Positions 48,125 to 59,841 of a stretch of 64,000 nucleotides of DNA are shown piece by piece; position 1 is the first letter of the stretch, and the number at the start of each line of letters is the position of its first letter. The stretch covers positions 2,082,001 through 2,146,000 of the forward strand of contig CM047425.1 in NCBI GenBank assembly GCA_026168455.1. The letters are read 5' to 3'. A program made the translations under genes and the position numbers. Under the pieces are notes generated by a model. That model saw only the letters and a list, made by a program, of their open reading frames with translations. It had not been told where the DNA came from and did not search any database. Origin of the DNA: Theocolax elegans (Eukaryota; Arthropoda; Insecta; Hymenoptera; Cerocephalidae).

Positions 48125-49330
48125 CTATATTGTCTATAAAAACATTAAAATTTCTACAATATCCGCAATAAAAAAGCAAAAACCCATCGCATGTTAAAAA
48201 CAACAAGAACAGTAATATTGTCCGTAAAATTTACAAAAAAAAGAACAAAAATGAATCGCTCATTAAATACAATAAGCAACAGCAATACTTTCCATAAAAT
48301 TCACAACAAGAAAGGAACAAAAATCAGTCGTATATAAAAAAACAGCAATATAGTTTTCCTTAAAGTTTGCAATGAAAAAGCAACAAGAAACAGCATTTTT
48401 TATTAAAAACAGAAATATCAATAACAAAAATGTCCTTAAAAATCACAAGCAAGATAAAAAATTCATTGATCTTAGTTAATAGTATGTTATGACACTGTTG
48501 TGGGAGATGGTTTTCTACCTTTCTCGAGGTTGAATCGAGAAAAGGTAAAAAAACACCTTCCACAATAGTTTCATACGATATTTTATATCATTAAAACCTC
48601 AAAATCTGAAATGAAAATTGGGATTTTGACGTTAAAATGTTATAAAAACTTTTATTCTTAAAATATCAACAAGAACAACAAAAATTTTCATAAGATCCTT
48701 AATAAAAAGAAATTCCATCGCTTATTAAAACACCAACATCATCAAAGTTTTCATAAAATTCACAATGAAAAAGAAACAAAAACCCATTATAATTATTAAA
48801 AAGCAATAAGAACAAAAATGTCATGAAAATCTACAATAAGAAAACAAAAATTCTTATTACTAAATTGCTTATTAAAAACAGTAACAAAAATGTCCTTAAA
48901 ATTCACATATATTAAAAAATCCATTTTCCTAGTTAAAAGAACAACATTTTCCTATTAAAAACACCACCATTATCAATGTCTTTCATAAAATTCACAATAA
49001 AGAAGACAAAAGAACTCCACCACTTGTTAAAATTAAACGACATCAACGTTTTTCCTAAAATTCACAACGAAAGCGAAACAAAAACCCATCATTCATTAAA
49101 AAAACAACGCCAACAACAAAAATGTCTTCAAAATTCACAATATAAACCAAAAACCCCATATATATATATATCCATATCCAAGTCAAAAACCTTTGTTATA
49201 AAAACATCAGCAACAACAACAACAAAAATTTCTCTAAAACCCTCACTAAAAAAATCCCCATCGCTTATTAACAACACCTAAGAGCATAAAAAAATGTCAT
49301 CAAAAACAAAACATCCCCGTCAAGACCCAA
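48125..49330. repeat. Degenerate A/C-rich array, unit about 75-95 bp
   Basis: The order TTCATAAAATTCACAA, then AAAGAAACAAAAACCCATC, then CATTAAAAACAACA recurs about 12 times (for example near 48230, 48293, 48752, 48985, 49055, 49125). G is rare on this strand. A 67-codon frame at 48360-48563 and a 101-codon frame at 48976-49281 are translations of the array. Confidence 0.65.
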
Positions 49331-50343
49331 AAATAGTCAAAAACCGCACAACTCGTTGATTGTCTCACTACACCCATCTCGTTACACCCACAGACAATTC
49401 TAATGCAAGAATCTAGATGTAAAAAAAATCCTGACATATATATACATATACACAAATCGATGAAAATTTGGAATAGACAGTGTAAAAATCAACACCTGGG
49501 TGATGAATGGGGAGGGCATTACAGTCACGATTCGCGCAAAAACGAAGGAAAAAAAGGAAAGTATAAAGGGGTTCCAAGGACACACTCGAACGAGACAAAA
49601 ACCGAAGAAGAAGAAGAAGAAGAAGAAGAAGCGTTTAACACTCCCTCTCTTTCTCTCTCGATGGCTAGACCAGCTGGTGTGGCGCGTACACACACACACA
49701 CAGGCACACACAGGCACACCGTTTTCTATTCGCACGCCACATGGCTCGCCGAGTATAACGAATTAATGCAGAACGAACAAGGGATCCTCTATATATATAC
49801 ATGGATCCGTGCACACAGAGAGACGAACCCTGCACCCCACACACACACGTGTATTGGAAGCAGTTTGGCTATTATTATTAGACGAGCCGTTCGAAAGTAT
49901 ATCGAGAGCTCCGATATAATTAGACGATTGGATAATAAGCCTTGTGTACTATACGTGGGTTCCCTCTTTCTCTCTCTCTCTTTCTCTCTTTTTTTCTTAA
50001 CTTTTGCCCCTTTTTTTCTCGAGATATATACTCTTTTTGCCGGCTTTTGACTTGTTATTCTAGAAGTTATAGAGTAAGAGAGAGAGTCGAAAAATGCTTT
50101 TTATTGTACTACCTGCTGCCCATTGTTACTCCGAACGATTCAAGGACATATATATATATCGATAACTTTTACTTTTCTCTTAACGGATGATTATATGTGT
50201 GTGTGAATGTGTCCGTACATACGTAGTTTATTGTATATTCATTTTTTCAAGTATGTAATACGTGTGAAATTTTCATTGGTGTGAACTTACTTTCTTGTAC
50301 TATATATATATATATATATATGGGTTTTACCGTAGTTGCTCGT
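49331..50343. other. Microsatellite-rich spacer with a CpG-rich core
   Basis: (GAA)n lies at about 49606-49632 and CA repeats at 49688-49715. (CT)n lies near 49968-49990 and (TA)n at 50301-50321. The longest frame of the window, 49403-50050 (215 codons), reads through these repeats (EEEEEEEE, THTHT, SLSLSFSL) and is rejected as a gene. Confidence 0.55.
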
Positions 50344-50765
50344 AGGGACCGGATTTCGTTTGTGGTACATAAGGTTTATAAATTTTCTATTACGTTGATA
50401 TTGCATTCTTCTATTTGAAATATATACACGATTTTTATATATACCGGAGTTGGACCGGATTACGTTTCCGATAACGCTTTTCGTAGAAAAATCGAAGGAT
50501 AACGCGTAAAAGGCGAGGAACGATAAAAGACAATTGGATTACGAATCTCGTATAATTATCAAGTATATAGGTATATATATACATGACGTTCGCGATTCTA
50601 TATGCACCGTTTAGATAAGTCAAAGCGTCTTATCGATCCTTTTCCGTATCTTCCTAAAGTGACAAAGTTAAAACCGATTTTTTGAACTTTCGTTTCGGAT
50701 TTTTCAATTGTAAATATATATGGTTCACTGAAGTTCTTCGTATAAGGACCGGATTACCTTTGTAT
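50344..50765 (-). repeat. GGACCGGATT motif cluster, middle group
   Basis: TAGGGACCGGATTTCG (50343), TTGGACCGGATTACG (50450) and AAGGACCGGATTACC (50744) have the same orientation as the left group at 46266. Confidence 0.5.
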
Positions 50766-51373
50766 AAATATATATAGGTTTTATTGACTTTTGATGAGGT
50801 TAGAGTGGTGTACCGTTGATTATAGTATATATACAGGTATAATTATTGGACGTTTTCGAGTGTAAATGGACTATTTTTGTATGTTTATCTTTTTTTTTTA
50901 AATGAATTTTTTATTATTATTTTGAAGAAGATACTGATGGACGTTAAAAACATTTTTATTTTTTAAATTTATGTTGTTTAGAGTCTGATCAGCTCCGTAT
51001 TTCGAAAAGTATATAATATAAACATTTCGAGTTTGGTTGTTAGAACTTTTTCATATTTTTATTTATAATTTTATCAGGACGATTGTTTTTAAATATAGAA
51101 CTGGTATATAATACCATCTTATTAATCTAAAAATACTGATGAAATATTTTTTTTTATTATGTTTAATAATTTACGTTATAATTTTTTTAATTTAAATTTT
51201 TTCATCTATGTAATGACGCATATTATTAGGTTAAAAGGATATATGTAATTTAGGTTATATATACATATTAATTTTGAAAAAATTATAGTCGTATCAGTTC
51301 TGAATTTTGATTCTCATATATACTCGAGGAAAATCGTGAAAATCTGGATTGATGTGTTTGAACAAAAAAGTGA
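50766..51373. other. T-rich spacer
   Basis: No gene is seen. A degenerate GTTCTGAATTTTGATT at 51297 may be another relic of the neighbouring motif. Confidence 0.5.
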
Positions 51374-52125
51374 TATTCAGGACCTGATTATACCCGGATT
51401 TAATGAGTATGAATTAACAGTTCTGATAGTTTTTTTTAAGTTCGAAATTAATTAATATTCAAATTATAAATTAATGTATGTGTAACCTGCAAATCAGGAC
51501 CGGAGGATTTAATTTTCCGGTACCAGATGTAGATGATCACGATAATTTCTTTTGTACATTTAACTCAGAACAGTACATTGCTTACCATAATACAAACCGA
51601 TTTCCACCAAATTATTGGCATTATGAGAATAATACTAAATTAAATACGGAAACTATATCTTCCCTATATCTATAAATACCAAACTTATATAAGTTATTCT
51701 TTAAGCGCAAATCAGGACCTGAATAGGATACATTTTCCGATACCGTAACGAAATATATACTTGGTTCATTCACGCAAAGGTTCTCAATTTTCTTCCATAT
51801 CGCAAATCAGGACCTGAAAACACATAATCAGGTATACCTTATCCTCACTATATCATACACTATAAATAATCGAATTAGAATAAAGTATATAAAATAAACA
51901 TTGAATCAACCCACCGTAAATCTTCTCAACTCTCATCCCGTATTTCAAATCAGGACCCGAAAAAAATGAATCTTTCAGTATATATAGTTATAACATAAAC
52001 ACCATATGCAAACTATATTTTCTCCTTGGTGAACTAATCCAAAGGTCATTCATCATTACCTTTATATATACATAGTATTCAAAACCGCAAATCGGGACCT
52101 TAAAACCCATCACCCGGTCCCTACA
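51374..52125 (+). repeat. CAAATCAGGACCTGAA motif cluster, right group
   Basis: Instances are ATTCAGGACCTGATTA (51374, nearly self-inverse), GCAAATCAGGACCGGA (51489), CGCAAATCAGGACCTGAA (51706), the same at 51801, TTCAAATCAGGACCCGA (51944) and CGCAAATCGGGACCTTA (52086). A second block, TTTTCCGATACCG or TTTTCCGGTACCAG, follows the first two. Orientation is opposite to the groups at 46266 and 50344. Confidence 0.65.
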
Positions 52126-52621
52126 TATATAAGTATTCCATACAATCAGTCACTACGAAATCTCGTAAAAACTCTCTCTCTCTCTCTCGCAGAAATCAAA
52201 TCAAAAACAACAACAACAACACATCCATACCTTCGACAATCACTGCACCGATTACGGGAAACACAACAACGCATCTCACACACACACAGTCGACAAAAGA
52301 CGCGGTTACAACAAAACCGTAATCTAATCTACAGAGAGAGAGAGAGAGAGAGAGGCACACTCTATTATACACGCGTTTTTCGATGTATATATATACATCG
52401 AACAATGAAGAAAAATTTCGTCTCTTTATCTGCAACCCTGGTGGCAGTATACATATCGCATTCTCTCTCTAATTACTACGCGTTTATATATATATATATA
52501 ATCTCAAACAATGCCCGAAGGTACATGTATATATAAAGAATTTCCGAAAAATATCGAGTGCATTGAACTATCGTCGATATATATATGTAACCTCAAAACC
52601 GTTCATTATCGATGTTTTCCT

Positions 52622-52656
<35 letters not shown>

Positions 52657-52784
52657 GTACGTATCCTTGACTCGCGTGGAAAACAACAACGTGTGGTATA
52701 TATATATATATATACATGCGCGTTGATTCATTGTTGTTAACTCCTCCTTTTATCGACCTTTCGATTCTTTTCACTTTCTTTTAT
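52126..52784. other. Spacer with (CT)n, (GA)n and (TA)n tracts
   Basis: (CT)n lies near 52171-52188, (GA)n near 52333-52353, and (TA)n near 52626-52652 and 52696-52711. No gene is seen. Confidence 0.5.
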
Positions 52785-52890
52785 CACTGAGAAAAATTTT
52801 TTAGTATAAATTACTATTAATAATGGTAAAAATTGCCATATATTGATAGTAATTTTTTTATTTGTGTAAGTCTGTCCTCCTTTTCATCGT
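52785..52890 (+). mobile_element. CACTGAGAAAAATTT MITE, truncated copy
   Basis: CACTGAGAAAAATTTTTTAG then TATAAATTACTATT and GTGTAAGTCTGTCCTCCTTTT match the element at 53485 in order. The right terminus is missing. Confidence 0.6.
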
Positions 52891-53484
52891 GCACCTCAAA
52901 ATTTATATTAACAATATAAATTTATTATATGTATACGCTTTATATAATACATTAATTTTTTTATTTATTTTTTTGCTATTCTCTTTATACACTATTTTTT
53001 TAATTTGTATACAATGCGTGTATAAGCTTAATATGGGAAATACAGGAAGACGGTTATTTTCTTCTTTTTTTTTAAATTATATCGTTGAATTTTTTAAATT
53101 GACGCGCACAATGAAATTTCGGGTATGGGATATATGTCATACGTATAAGTGCGATCGCGATCTTAACCTACACATGTATATATATATGGGTATCGATTTA
53201 AATAGGTTCGTATAAAGAAAAAAATTACAGTACTTATCTCAAACTTGGATCGTCAACTTTTTTTCATTTTTTTTTTCGGCATCTTCGTTACAGATACATA
53301 AAGCGCCAACGGTCAAACATCGCTCAAAAACAGTTTTCTCTCGTCGTCGTCGTCGTATGTACTTTTTTTCTCTCGGACATGTGATTTGGAGAAAAAATTG
53401 CAGCGATCAAGATCTATGCGTATATATACAGCGAAAGAAAAAAAAAATATCGCATCGTCGTTATTCTATATATATATATATATA
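52891..53484. other. T-rich spacer
   Basis: The open frame at 52862-53215 is F/I/L/Y-rich from AT-rich sequence. No gene is called. A (TCG)n tract is at about 53342-53356. Confidence 0.4.
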
Positions 53485-53666
53485 CACACTGAGGAAAATT
53501 TTTTGGTATAAATTACTATTTTAAAAATTAACATTATATTAATACTAATTTTTTCCAAACTATTGGCAATTTTTACCACTATTAACAGCAATTTTTATAA
53601 TTGTGTAAGACTATCCTCCTTTTAGCATTAAAATAGTCATTTAATACTAGTAAATTTTTCTCGGTG
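53485..53666 (+). mobile_element. CACTGAGGAAAATTT MITE, about 180 bp
   Basis: The left terminus CACTGAGGAAAATTTTTTGG and right terminus ACTAGTAAATTTTTCTCGGTG are imperfect inverses, set in TA-rich sequence. The interior has GTGTAAGACTATCCTCCTTTT, shared with the copy at 52785. It has no coding capacity. The TA-rich target would suit a Tc1/mariner-type MITE. Confidence 0.7.
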
Positions 53667-54435
53667 TATATATATATATATATATTTGAATCGCGTTATT
53701 TTATAATATTTAATATGTAAAAAAACAAAAAAACGTCGTTTTTTTCTTTATCTGCCGTATATAATTTCAATATTCCTTATATATTTCTGTTAGTATACAA
53801 ATTTGAAATATATATACCTATATATATATATATATATGTATGAAAAACGATTTAAATTTAACAAAAAAATAAAGACAAAAAAGGCGGCTTAAGGATTTTT
53901 GGTTTATTCGAAATATATATGTATACCGGAGAGAGAAAAGCGCATCCTATACACTTCCATACATAAAGAGAGAAAAAAAAGGTTAGACCCTTAACTTCAG
54001 CTTTTCCTTACGGTTATACGTATCCGATGTATTTACGCTCTTCCGCAGCCTCGAATTCCTATGTACCGAACAACTAAACGTATATATATTCGTGTCCTCG
54101 TATTTTCCGCGTTTAATACGAGTTTATATTGTTGCGTATATATGGTCGAGTTGTTGTAACGGAGGAGTGTGCGATATAATGGATCTTTAAGATATCATTC
54201 GAATAAATATATGAGATGATTTTTATTCTTTTATCTCTGTGTTGTGTTGTTTCTTTTTTTTAGGAGAAAAAGTACATTTTTGGAAATTTGTTGATTTGAA
54301 ACTCATGTATTTTTAAAAACGTTTTTAGGATAACAAAGATTTTCTTAGTTTTAAATGTCTACTAGGGTGAAGTATTGAAACGATGCTTAGCGCGCACTCG
54401 CAGTATAATAACTGTATATAATATATACAAAGAAA
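53667..54435. other. AT-rich spacer
   Basis: (TA)n lies near 53668-53683 and 53818-53836. No gene is seen. Confidence 0.5.
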
Positions 54436-54690
54436 ATTCTGTATACAAATTTTTGTACAGAAAATTTCTCTTTCTTTAAGAACAAAAAATTGCTAAACTG
54501 AAAATCATCGAATACTGTATACATATACATAGTATAAAAATAAAAAGAGTATAAAAGTATAAAAAAAAAGTATAAAAAAAGTATAAAAAAAAAAGTATAA
54601 AAAAAAGTATAAAAAAAGAAATAAGATTTGAGGTTAATGTTTGTGTAAAGAAAATCTACATGTACAAAAATTTTGTACACATACAGTAAT
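54436..54690 (+). repeat. AGTATAAAAAAA microsatellite inside a direct repeat
   Basis: The unit GTATAAAAAAA, of variable A length, is repeated about eight times at 54530-54620. It is flanked by two similar segments, TGTATACAAATTTTTGTACA (54440) and TGTACAAAAATTTTGTACAC (54659), each preceded by AAAGAAAAT. Confidence 0.6.
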
Positions 54691-56027
54691 CCAAAAATCA
54701 TTTTTAAATGTTGAAATTATAAAATTTTATTACAATACATACAATTAGTATTAATTAAAACACTATTATACAGATAAGTTGCAGTGAAAAAATTTTCCGC
54801 TTATTCAAATACGGAAGTCTTGTTAATTTTATCCTAAAATTGATCTCGAAATTGAACTTGATTAAATACATGCTAAAAATAAATACTCTCGTATTCTCAT
54901 TTTCTAATAAAATGTTTTTAAACTATTTTTTCTTTATTCATTGGTATCTACTTATTTATATTTTTTTATCGTTTATCTTTTTTATACTTCTCTCAAATTA
55001 TCCTTTTTCTACAACTTTTGATTTATTTCTATTTCTACTTCTCTTTTCTTACATTTCTTTTCTATCCCTTCAATTGCTTCAAAGATAATATATATATACA
55101 CATAAACGAAAAAAAAAAATCAAAATTGCGAAATCCAAGAAGGTATATATATACATAAAGCTGAAGAAAAACCGTCTGTATATACATACCTGCGCGCGTA
55201 ACAAAAATTCGTGCCGTTCGTTTTATTGGTTACATCCTAACCTCTCTTTCGGTGCCCAATAATATGGAGCAACGCGTCCGTCCTCGGAGATTCGCGTGTA
55301 CAACTAGCGCGAAAAATTTCAGCTCTCTCTCTCTATGTCTATGTCTATATATAATAAGTTATAGGTAAAAGACCTAATTTTTGACTTTATACCAATAAAA
55401 TCGGGGTTCCCGCTTCAGGTCACAAGGAGGTCGTTCTCTGGTTTTACGATTGGGGTTTTCGGGGCCCCAACGAACGACGCGCAAGCCTAATGTATGTTGT
55501 GACAATATAATTATTACTCGCAGTATGACCGACGCATTTCCCCAAAAGACGATTTTTCGGAAGGTATACACATTATTGCAAGTTTTTAAATCATACTCCT
55601 CGGCAGGTTTATACTTTGCGTAAGGTATTTATATATATATATAGTCTGCTGCTCTGTCGGTGTGTGTATATGTGTAGTGGTTCCCGGATAGTTTGGATAA
55701 TCGGAGAAAAATAAAAATATATATTTTGCAACAAATAATTTTATAAAAATTTTTAGTTGATTAAAATAAAAAGATGCTTTTCGGATATATATCTATATAT
55801 GAATGGCTTTACCTTTTATTAAAAATATATGAAAACCAAATCGGAACGAACATTTTTTATATAAAGTTACGGTTTTCAAGCTTATATTCTCTCACTAATT
55901 AATACATATTTCAATGTATCATCAGCGTCTTTGATATAAATAATTAAACGCAGGAAATGAGTAAAATTTATTATAAAGTTAGAAACAATTTGCTCACAAA
56001 TGTTGAGGTTACTTCTAAAAAACTGAG
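54691..56027. other. AT-rich spacer with a CpG-rich core at 55.2-55.6 kb
   Basis: 55195-55325 and 55375-55570 are GC-richer. They contain two CCAAT-type words (ATTGG near 55225, CCCAATAA near 55255) and AGGTCACAAGGAGGTCG near 55418, two nuclear-receptor-like half sites 5 bases apart. They could be regulatory. I see no exon. Confidence 0.35.
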
Positions 56028-56155
56028 ATTCTCCATCGAAATTCATATTTTTATACAACCCAACAATAATTATTAATAATTATTAATTATTGGGTGCACC
56101 ATCGAAATTTATATATTTTTATGTATATAATGAATTACGATGGAGAAACTCTTTT
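56028..56155. repeat. Small imperfect palindrome, GATTCTCCATCGAAATT ends
   Basis: GATTCTCCATCGAAATTCAT is mirrored by ATGAATTACGATGGAGAAAC about 110 bp later. Similar words (GATTCTCCATTGAAATG and GATGAAGAAACTG) occur at 47150-47205, so it is a dispersed short repeat. Confidence 0.5.
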
Positions 56156-56660
56156 TTTTTAAATTACTCATCGTACAACAAGTAATGAAAAAAATTTTTT
56201 ACAACGATATATATTCGGTGAGGTAAAGATTTAATCGTTTTTAACGTTTTTGAGGTTAAAACAGTAAAGCTGTTTTATAGGTTATATAGGTACAATGCCA
56301 AATTTTTCGCTCAATTATTAAATATTGAATAAAAATTGGTTTTACTTTTGACGAAAGCTACATATGTAAAATGTCATAAAGGAACGATGTATGTAACAAT
56401 CTGAACAGATATTTAACCAGTTTCAAACTATAAAAATAGTGGTATATAATAATTTCTATGGTTTAAAAATTTCCTATGTTTCAAACGATTCCTGGTAGAA
56501 ATTTGGTAGAATATAATGGACCAAATAAAAAATTGTTTAAATTTCTTGTAGAGAAAATTCAGTTAACTTTCAAGGTTACGTCAATTCTTCAAAAAAAATC
56601 ATGCACCCCCTTCTTTTTTTCACTCACAACTTTCTCCACCTACGAGTATTGCATACACAC
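56156..56660. other. AT-rich spacer
   Basis: No gene is seen. The frame at 56476-56688 has no domain and runs into the neighbouring MITE. Confidence 0.4.
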
Positions 56661-56790
56661 CAGTAGAAGTCCTATAGTAAAAATCTGACCATAAATGTAA
56701 CGTTTTTAAGTCAAAAAATTGAAAATGTACCCAAAAAATGGCTAATTAATGGTTAAATCAAAGTTTTACGTTTAATCTTCAATTGTTCAA
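56661..56790 (-). mobile_element. CCCTAGTAGAAAT MITE, diverged inverse copy
   Basis: AAAATCTGACCATAAATGTAACG, in shorter pieces, matches the inverse of the right half of 15976-16114. GTTAAATCAAAGTTTTACG and AATCTTCAATTGTTCAA match the inverse of the left half. Both termini are decayed. Confidence 0.55.
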
Positions 56791-57188
56791 TGACTACTAT
56801 ATAGGGAATGAAATTCTATAATTAAAGTATAAGTGTAACGTTTATTTTCTATAAATGATAAAAATATCGAAAAAGATACCTATATCACATTAGTAGAGAT
56901 TGAAGATTGCTTAGGTCACTTCTCAACCATATATTTTAGCCATTAAATACCAACATTTTATTGTCCAAATTTTAGATTAACCGACTATATACTTTTCGTA
57001 TAAAAAAACAGCATTTAATAAACTCTTTAATCTTTCTACTACGGTATATACATGTAATCTAATTATATACAGGTTCTAACCTCAAAATTTTAAAATTTCC
57101 ACCACTCTATATCCCGAACAAAACATAAATTAAATCTTATACATGTACAAAACGCCACCTCGGAATTTTACGGTGACACGGGGTGTCT

Positions 57189-57223
<35 letters not shown>

Positions 57224-57322
57224 CATATATAAATAAATTAAATTAAATTAAGCGAGAAACAAAAGGAAGACCAACCCCTGAAGGCTGAACTTTAAAATTT
57301 CGAAACAATTAGAGAAAGACAG

Positions 57323-57378
<56 letters not shown>

Positions 57379-57498
57379 TCCAATAAAACAATGCCCAGTT
57401 TTTATAATAATTGCACGGTGCACCCTTAACCTCTAAACTGTATATACGTACGCACAGTCACATGCACAGATACATACACGTGCGCGCGTAACAGTATT

Positions 57499-57529
<31 letters not shown>

Positions 57530-58537
57530 ATTTTCCGGGTAAACTAGAGTCGATTGCGCGCAATAAAATCCGTAGACGTGTCTGTGTATGTGTGTGTGTG
57601 TGTGTGTGCCCACGGAGGTGCGTCGTAAACAGGAAGGACGATTTTCCAAGGAGTGTATATATGTATGCATATATACGGCTGGAGGGCGCATAACCTACAA
57701 AAATAATTGGGTCAACGACGTACGGGTGTGTGTAGGTATGCATGTGTATATATATATATATATGTATATACGGTAGTGGTGGTGGTTGGGTAGGGTAAAA
57801 ATTGTGTAGGATGAGCCAATTTTCACTAGGTCGTAATAACGTTTAACCCTTGTCCGTTTTGTCCACCGTGTGTATATACACGAGCACCGCCCAAAAGTCA
57901 CTCCCTCTATCGACTCCGTGTATGTATGTATATATACGTGTATATGCGTATAACACACGTACTTCACTCGGATCGTTGTATAGAATGGATTATCGTAATC
58001 TATATATGTATATATATTATACGGCTCGTGAAAAATTCGTGTGTGTGGATGTGGATGTGCAAGTGCGATCAGCGAGGTTATGTGTGTGTGTGTGTGTGTG
58101 GGTGAGAGCCTCGAGAGCAGAGAGTGGGTGGAGTAGGTCGCGGTGAAAAGGTTAGGTTCCCTCCTCGTGTGCCAATGTGACTTTTCGGAAATGTTGATAT
58201 TTCGCTCATCAGTTTATTGGACGTTGTAAAATCTCAAGAGTACCTTCATTATCATTGGGTACTGTTAACCTCTTCCTCTTCCTGTATAGACCCCCCTCTC
58301 TCACTCTCTCTTTCCATTCGTGGAGTACTGCGCACGCGCGTCTGCGCATCTTCCACGAACCGAACCTCGTTTGCGCTTCACTGGAATAACTAATGTGGAA
58401 ATGTTGATTGCTCAATGTTGTATTTTATATACATATATACTGTATATCATAACGGTTTTGATCATTTTTCTTATATATTAAATTAAAGCACTAAAGTGGT
58501 TGACACTGTCAAACTTATATTTATTTGTTTACTTTAC
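56791..58537. other. Spacer with strong microsatellites and a CpG-rich core near 57.4-58.1 kb
   Basis: (CA)n lies at about 57189-57221, (GA)n at about 57329-57374, (TA)n at 57501-57522 and (TG)n at 57587-57609 and 58081-58101. The plus strand is A/C-rich to the left and G/T-rich to the right. 58310-58380 is GC-rich with CTGCGCACGCGCGTCTGCGC. No exon is supported. Confidence 0.45.
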
Positions 58538-58566
58538 GACGTTTCGGCCATCACGGCGTTCATTTT
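58538..58566 (-). repeat. Degenerate hammerhead-like motif
   Basis: The minus strand reads ATGAACGCCGTGATGGCCGAAACGTCG. GCC/GGC forms a short hairpin and GAAACGTCG is intact, but the CTGAnGA block is degraded. It is followed by AAACAAATAAATATAAG on the minus strand, like the other copies. Confidence 0.35.
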
Positions 58567-59617
58567 GCTAAACTATAATAATTTTTCAATATTTTAATTT
58601 ATGTACGATACAGTAGTGTATATTAAGTTTGAAATACATATATTATGATGTAATGTGGAAAATAACGTCAAGTTTAGATCGACATTACCCAAAAATTTTT
58701 CGACAATGAACGAAACGTGTATGTTTCATTAAAGTTTTTGTATTCAAATTCATAATTTCATATACTATTTTTTGATTCTACAGAAAAGTTACCGCGTAAA
58801 ACACGCCATTTTTTAAGGTTAAATGATATTTTCCGCTGTTTTGAATAAGATTAGAAATGTCTTTGATTTTAGACCATGAAAAAGGTAAAAATAAGGTTTT
58901 CGATCTACATATATATATGATGGAAAATTCATATTTCTTAAATCTTCTAATCTAATATCGAGTAAACACAATTGATAAATTATATGTATGTATATATGCA
59001 CGATACCAATCGAATTCGGACAATATACTCATTTAGATTTATCTGCAAAAAACACTCGGAAAATCTATTTAAATATTTGAAGGTTATGTTCATTCCATTA
59101 AATCTCGGTAAAATGAGGAAAAGTGTTTTATTTTACTATAGCCAAGAAATCACTATTTTTTTCAAGTCAGTTGTTACTTTTTCAAGACATTTTTTCGATA
59201 TCTCAATTATTGAAATCTATTTCAAAAGAAGCGTAACTCTAACAGAAGATTCACCATAATCTGGGCAGTTTAAGGTGGTAAATCTCATGTTCAAAAATAA
59301 CTATATTAAAAACGTTATGTTATTTTTATTTAATTACAATGAAATGTAATACTGGAAGCAGTAAGAAAAATATAACGAAAGAAAAACTTATTTACTTATA
59401 CATTTTAACGGTAAAAAAATTCAAAACTTATAGAATTACCGCCATAATTTGGCGAATTAATTTGGTCAATTTTCTTTCATCAACGTCCTATTTATATACA
59501 AATTTATTTTTTATTTCAAAAAATTTTTTCGGGGTGTATGTAAACGAACCATTTTAGAAAATTTAAATGTTTTATATAGGTTACACACATTTATATCTTA
59601 CATATTAAAAAAACGTT
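58567..59617. other. AT-rich spacer
   Basis: Frames at 58972-59259 and 59339-59557 lie in series but have no domain and no good splice sites joining them. I do not call them. Confidence 0.4.
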
Positions 59618-59841
59618 GTAAAAATTGAACATTTGAAGGTTAAGTAAAACACGAATTTTACGACATTTTGCCATTTAAAAAAAACCGGTAGATAACATTA
59701 GCTTGTTATTAGCTACAAAATATACCGTATATTAGAACTTAAACGATTTTTAAAGTAGAAATACGCCAGCTTTTCAAGAAAATGGGTAATTACGACATCA
59801 ATTACTCAAAACAGTAACAAATCGTATGATTTCTACTAGTG
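59618..59841 (+). mobile_element. Relic related to the CCCTAGTAGAAAT MITE
   Basis: ATTGAACATTTGAAGGTTAAG then ACGACATTTTGCCATTT match the left half of the MITE. ATGATTTCTACTAG at 59828 is the right end. The interior is longer than in the 139-bp copies, so this may be a longer relative. Confidence 0.45.

Noticed and set aside
49403..50050. Longest open frame in the window (215 codons)
   Set aside because: It reads through GAA, CA and CT repeats (poly-E, THTHT, SLSLS), has no domain and overlaps equally open frames on both strands.
58972..59557. Two consecutive plus-strand frames that might form one broken gene
   Set aside because: No domain, AT-driven composition, and no sensible intron joins them.
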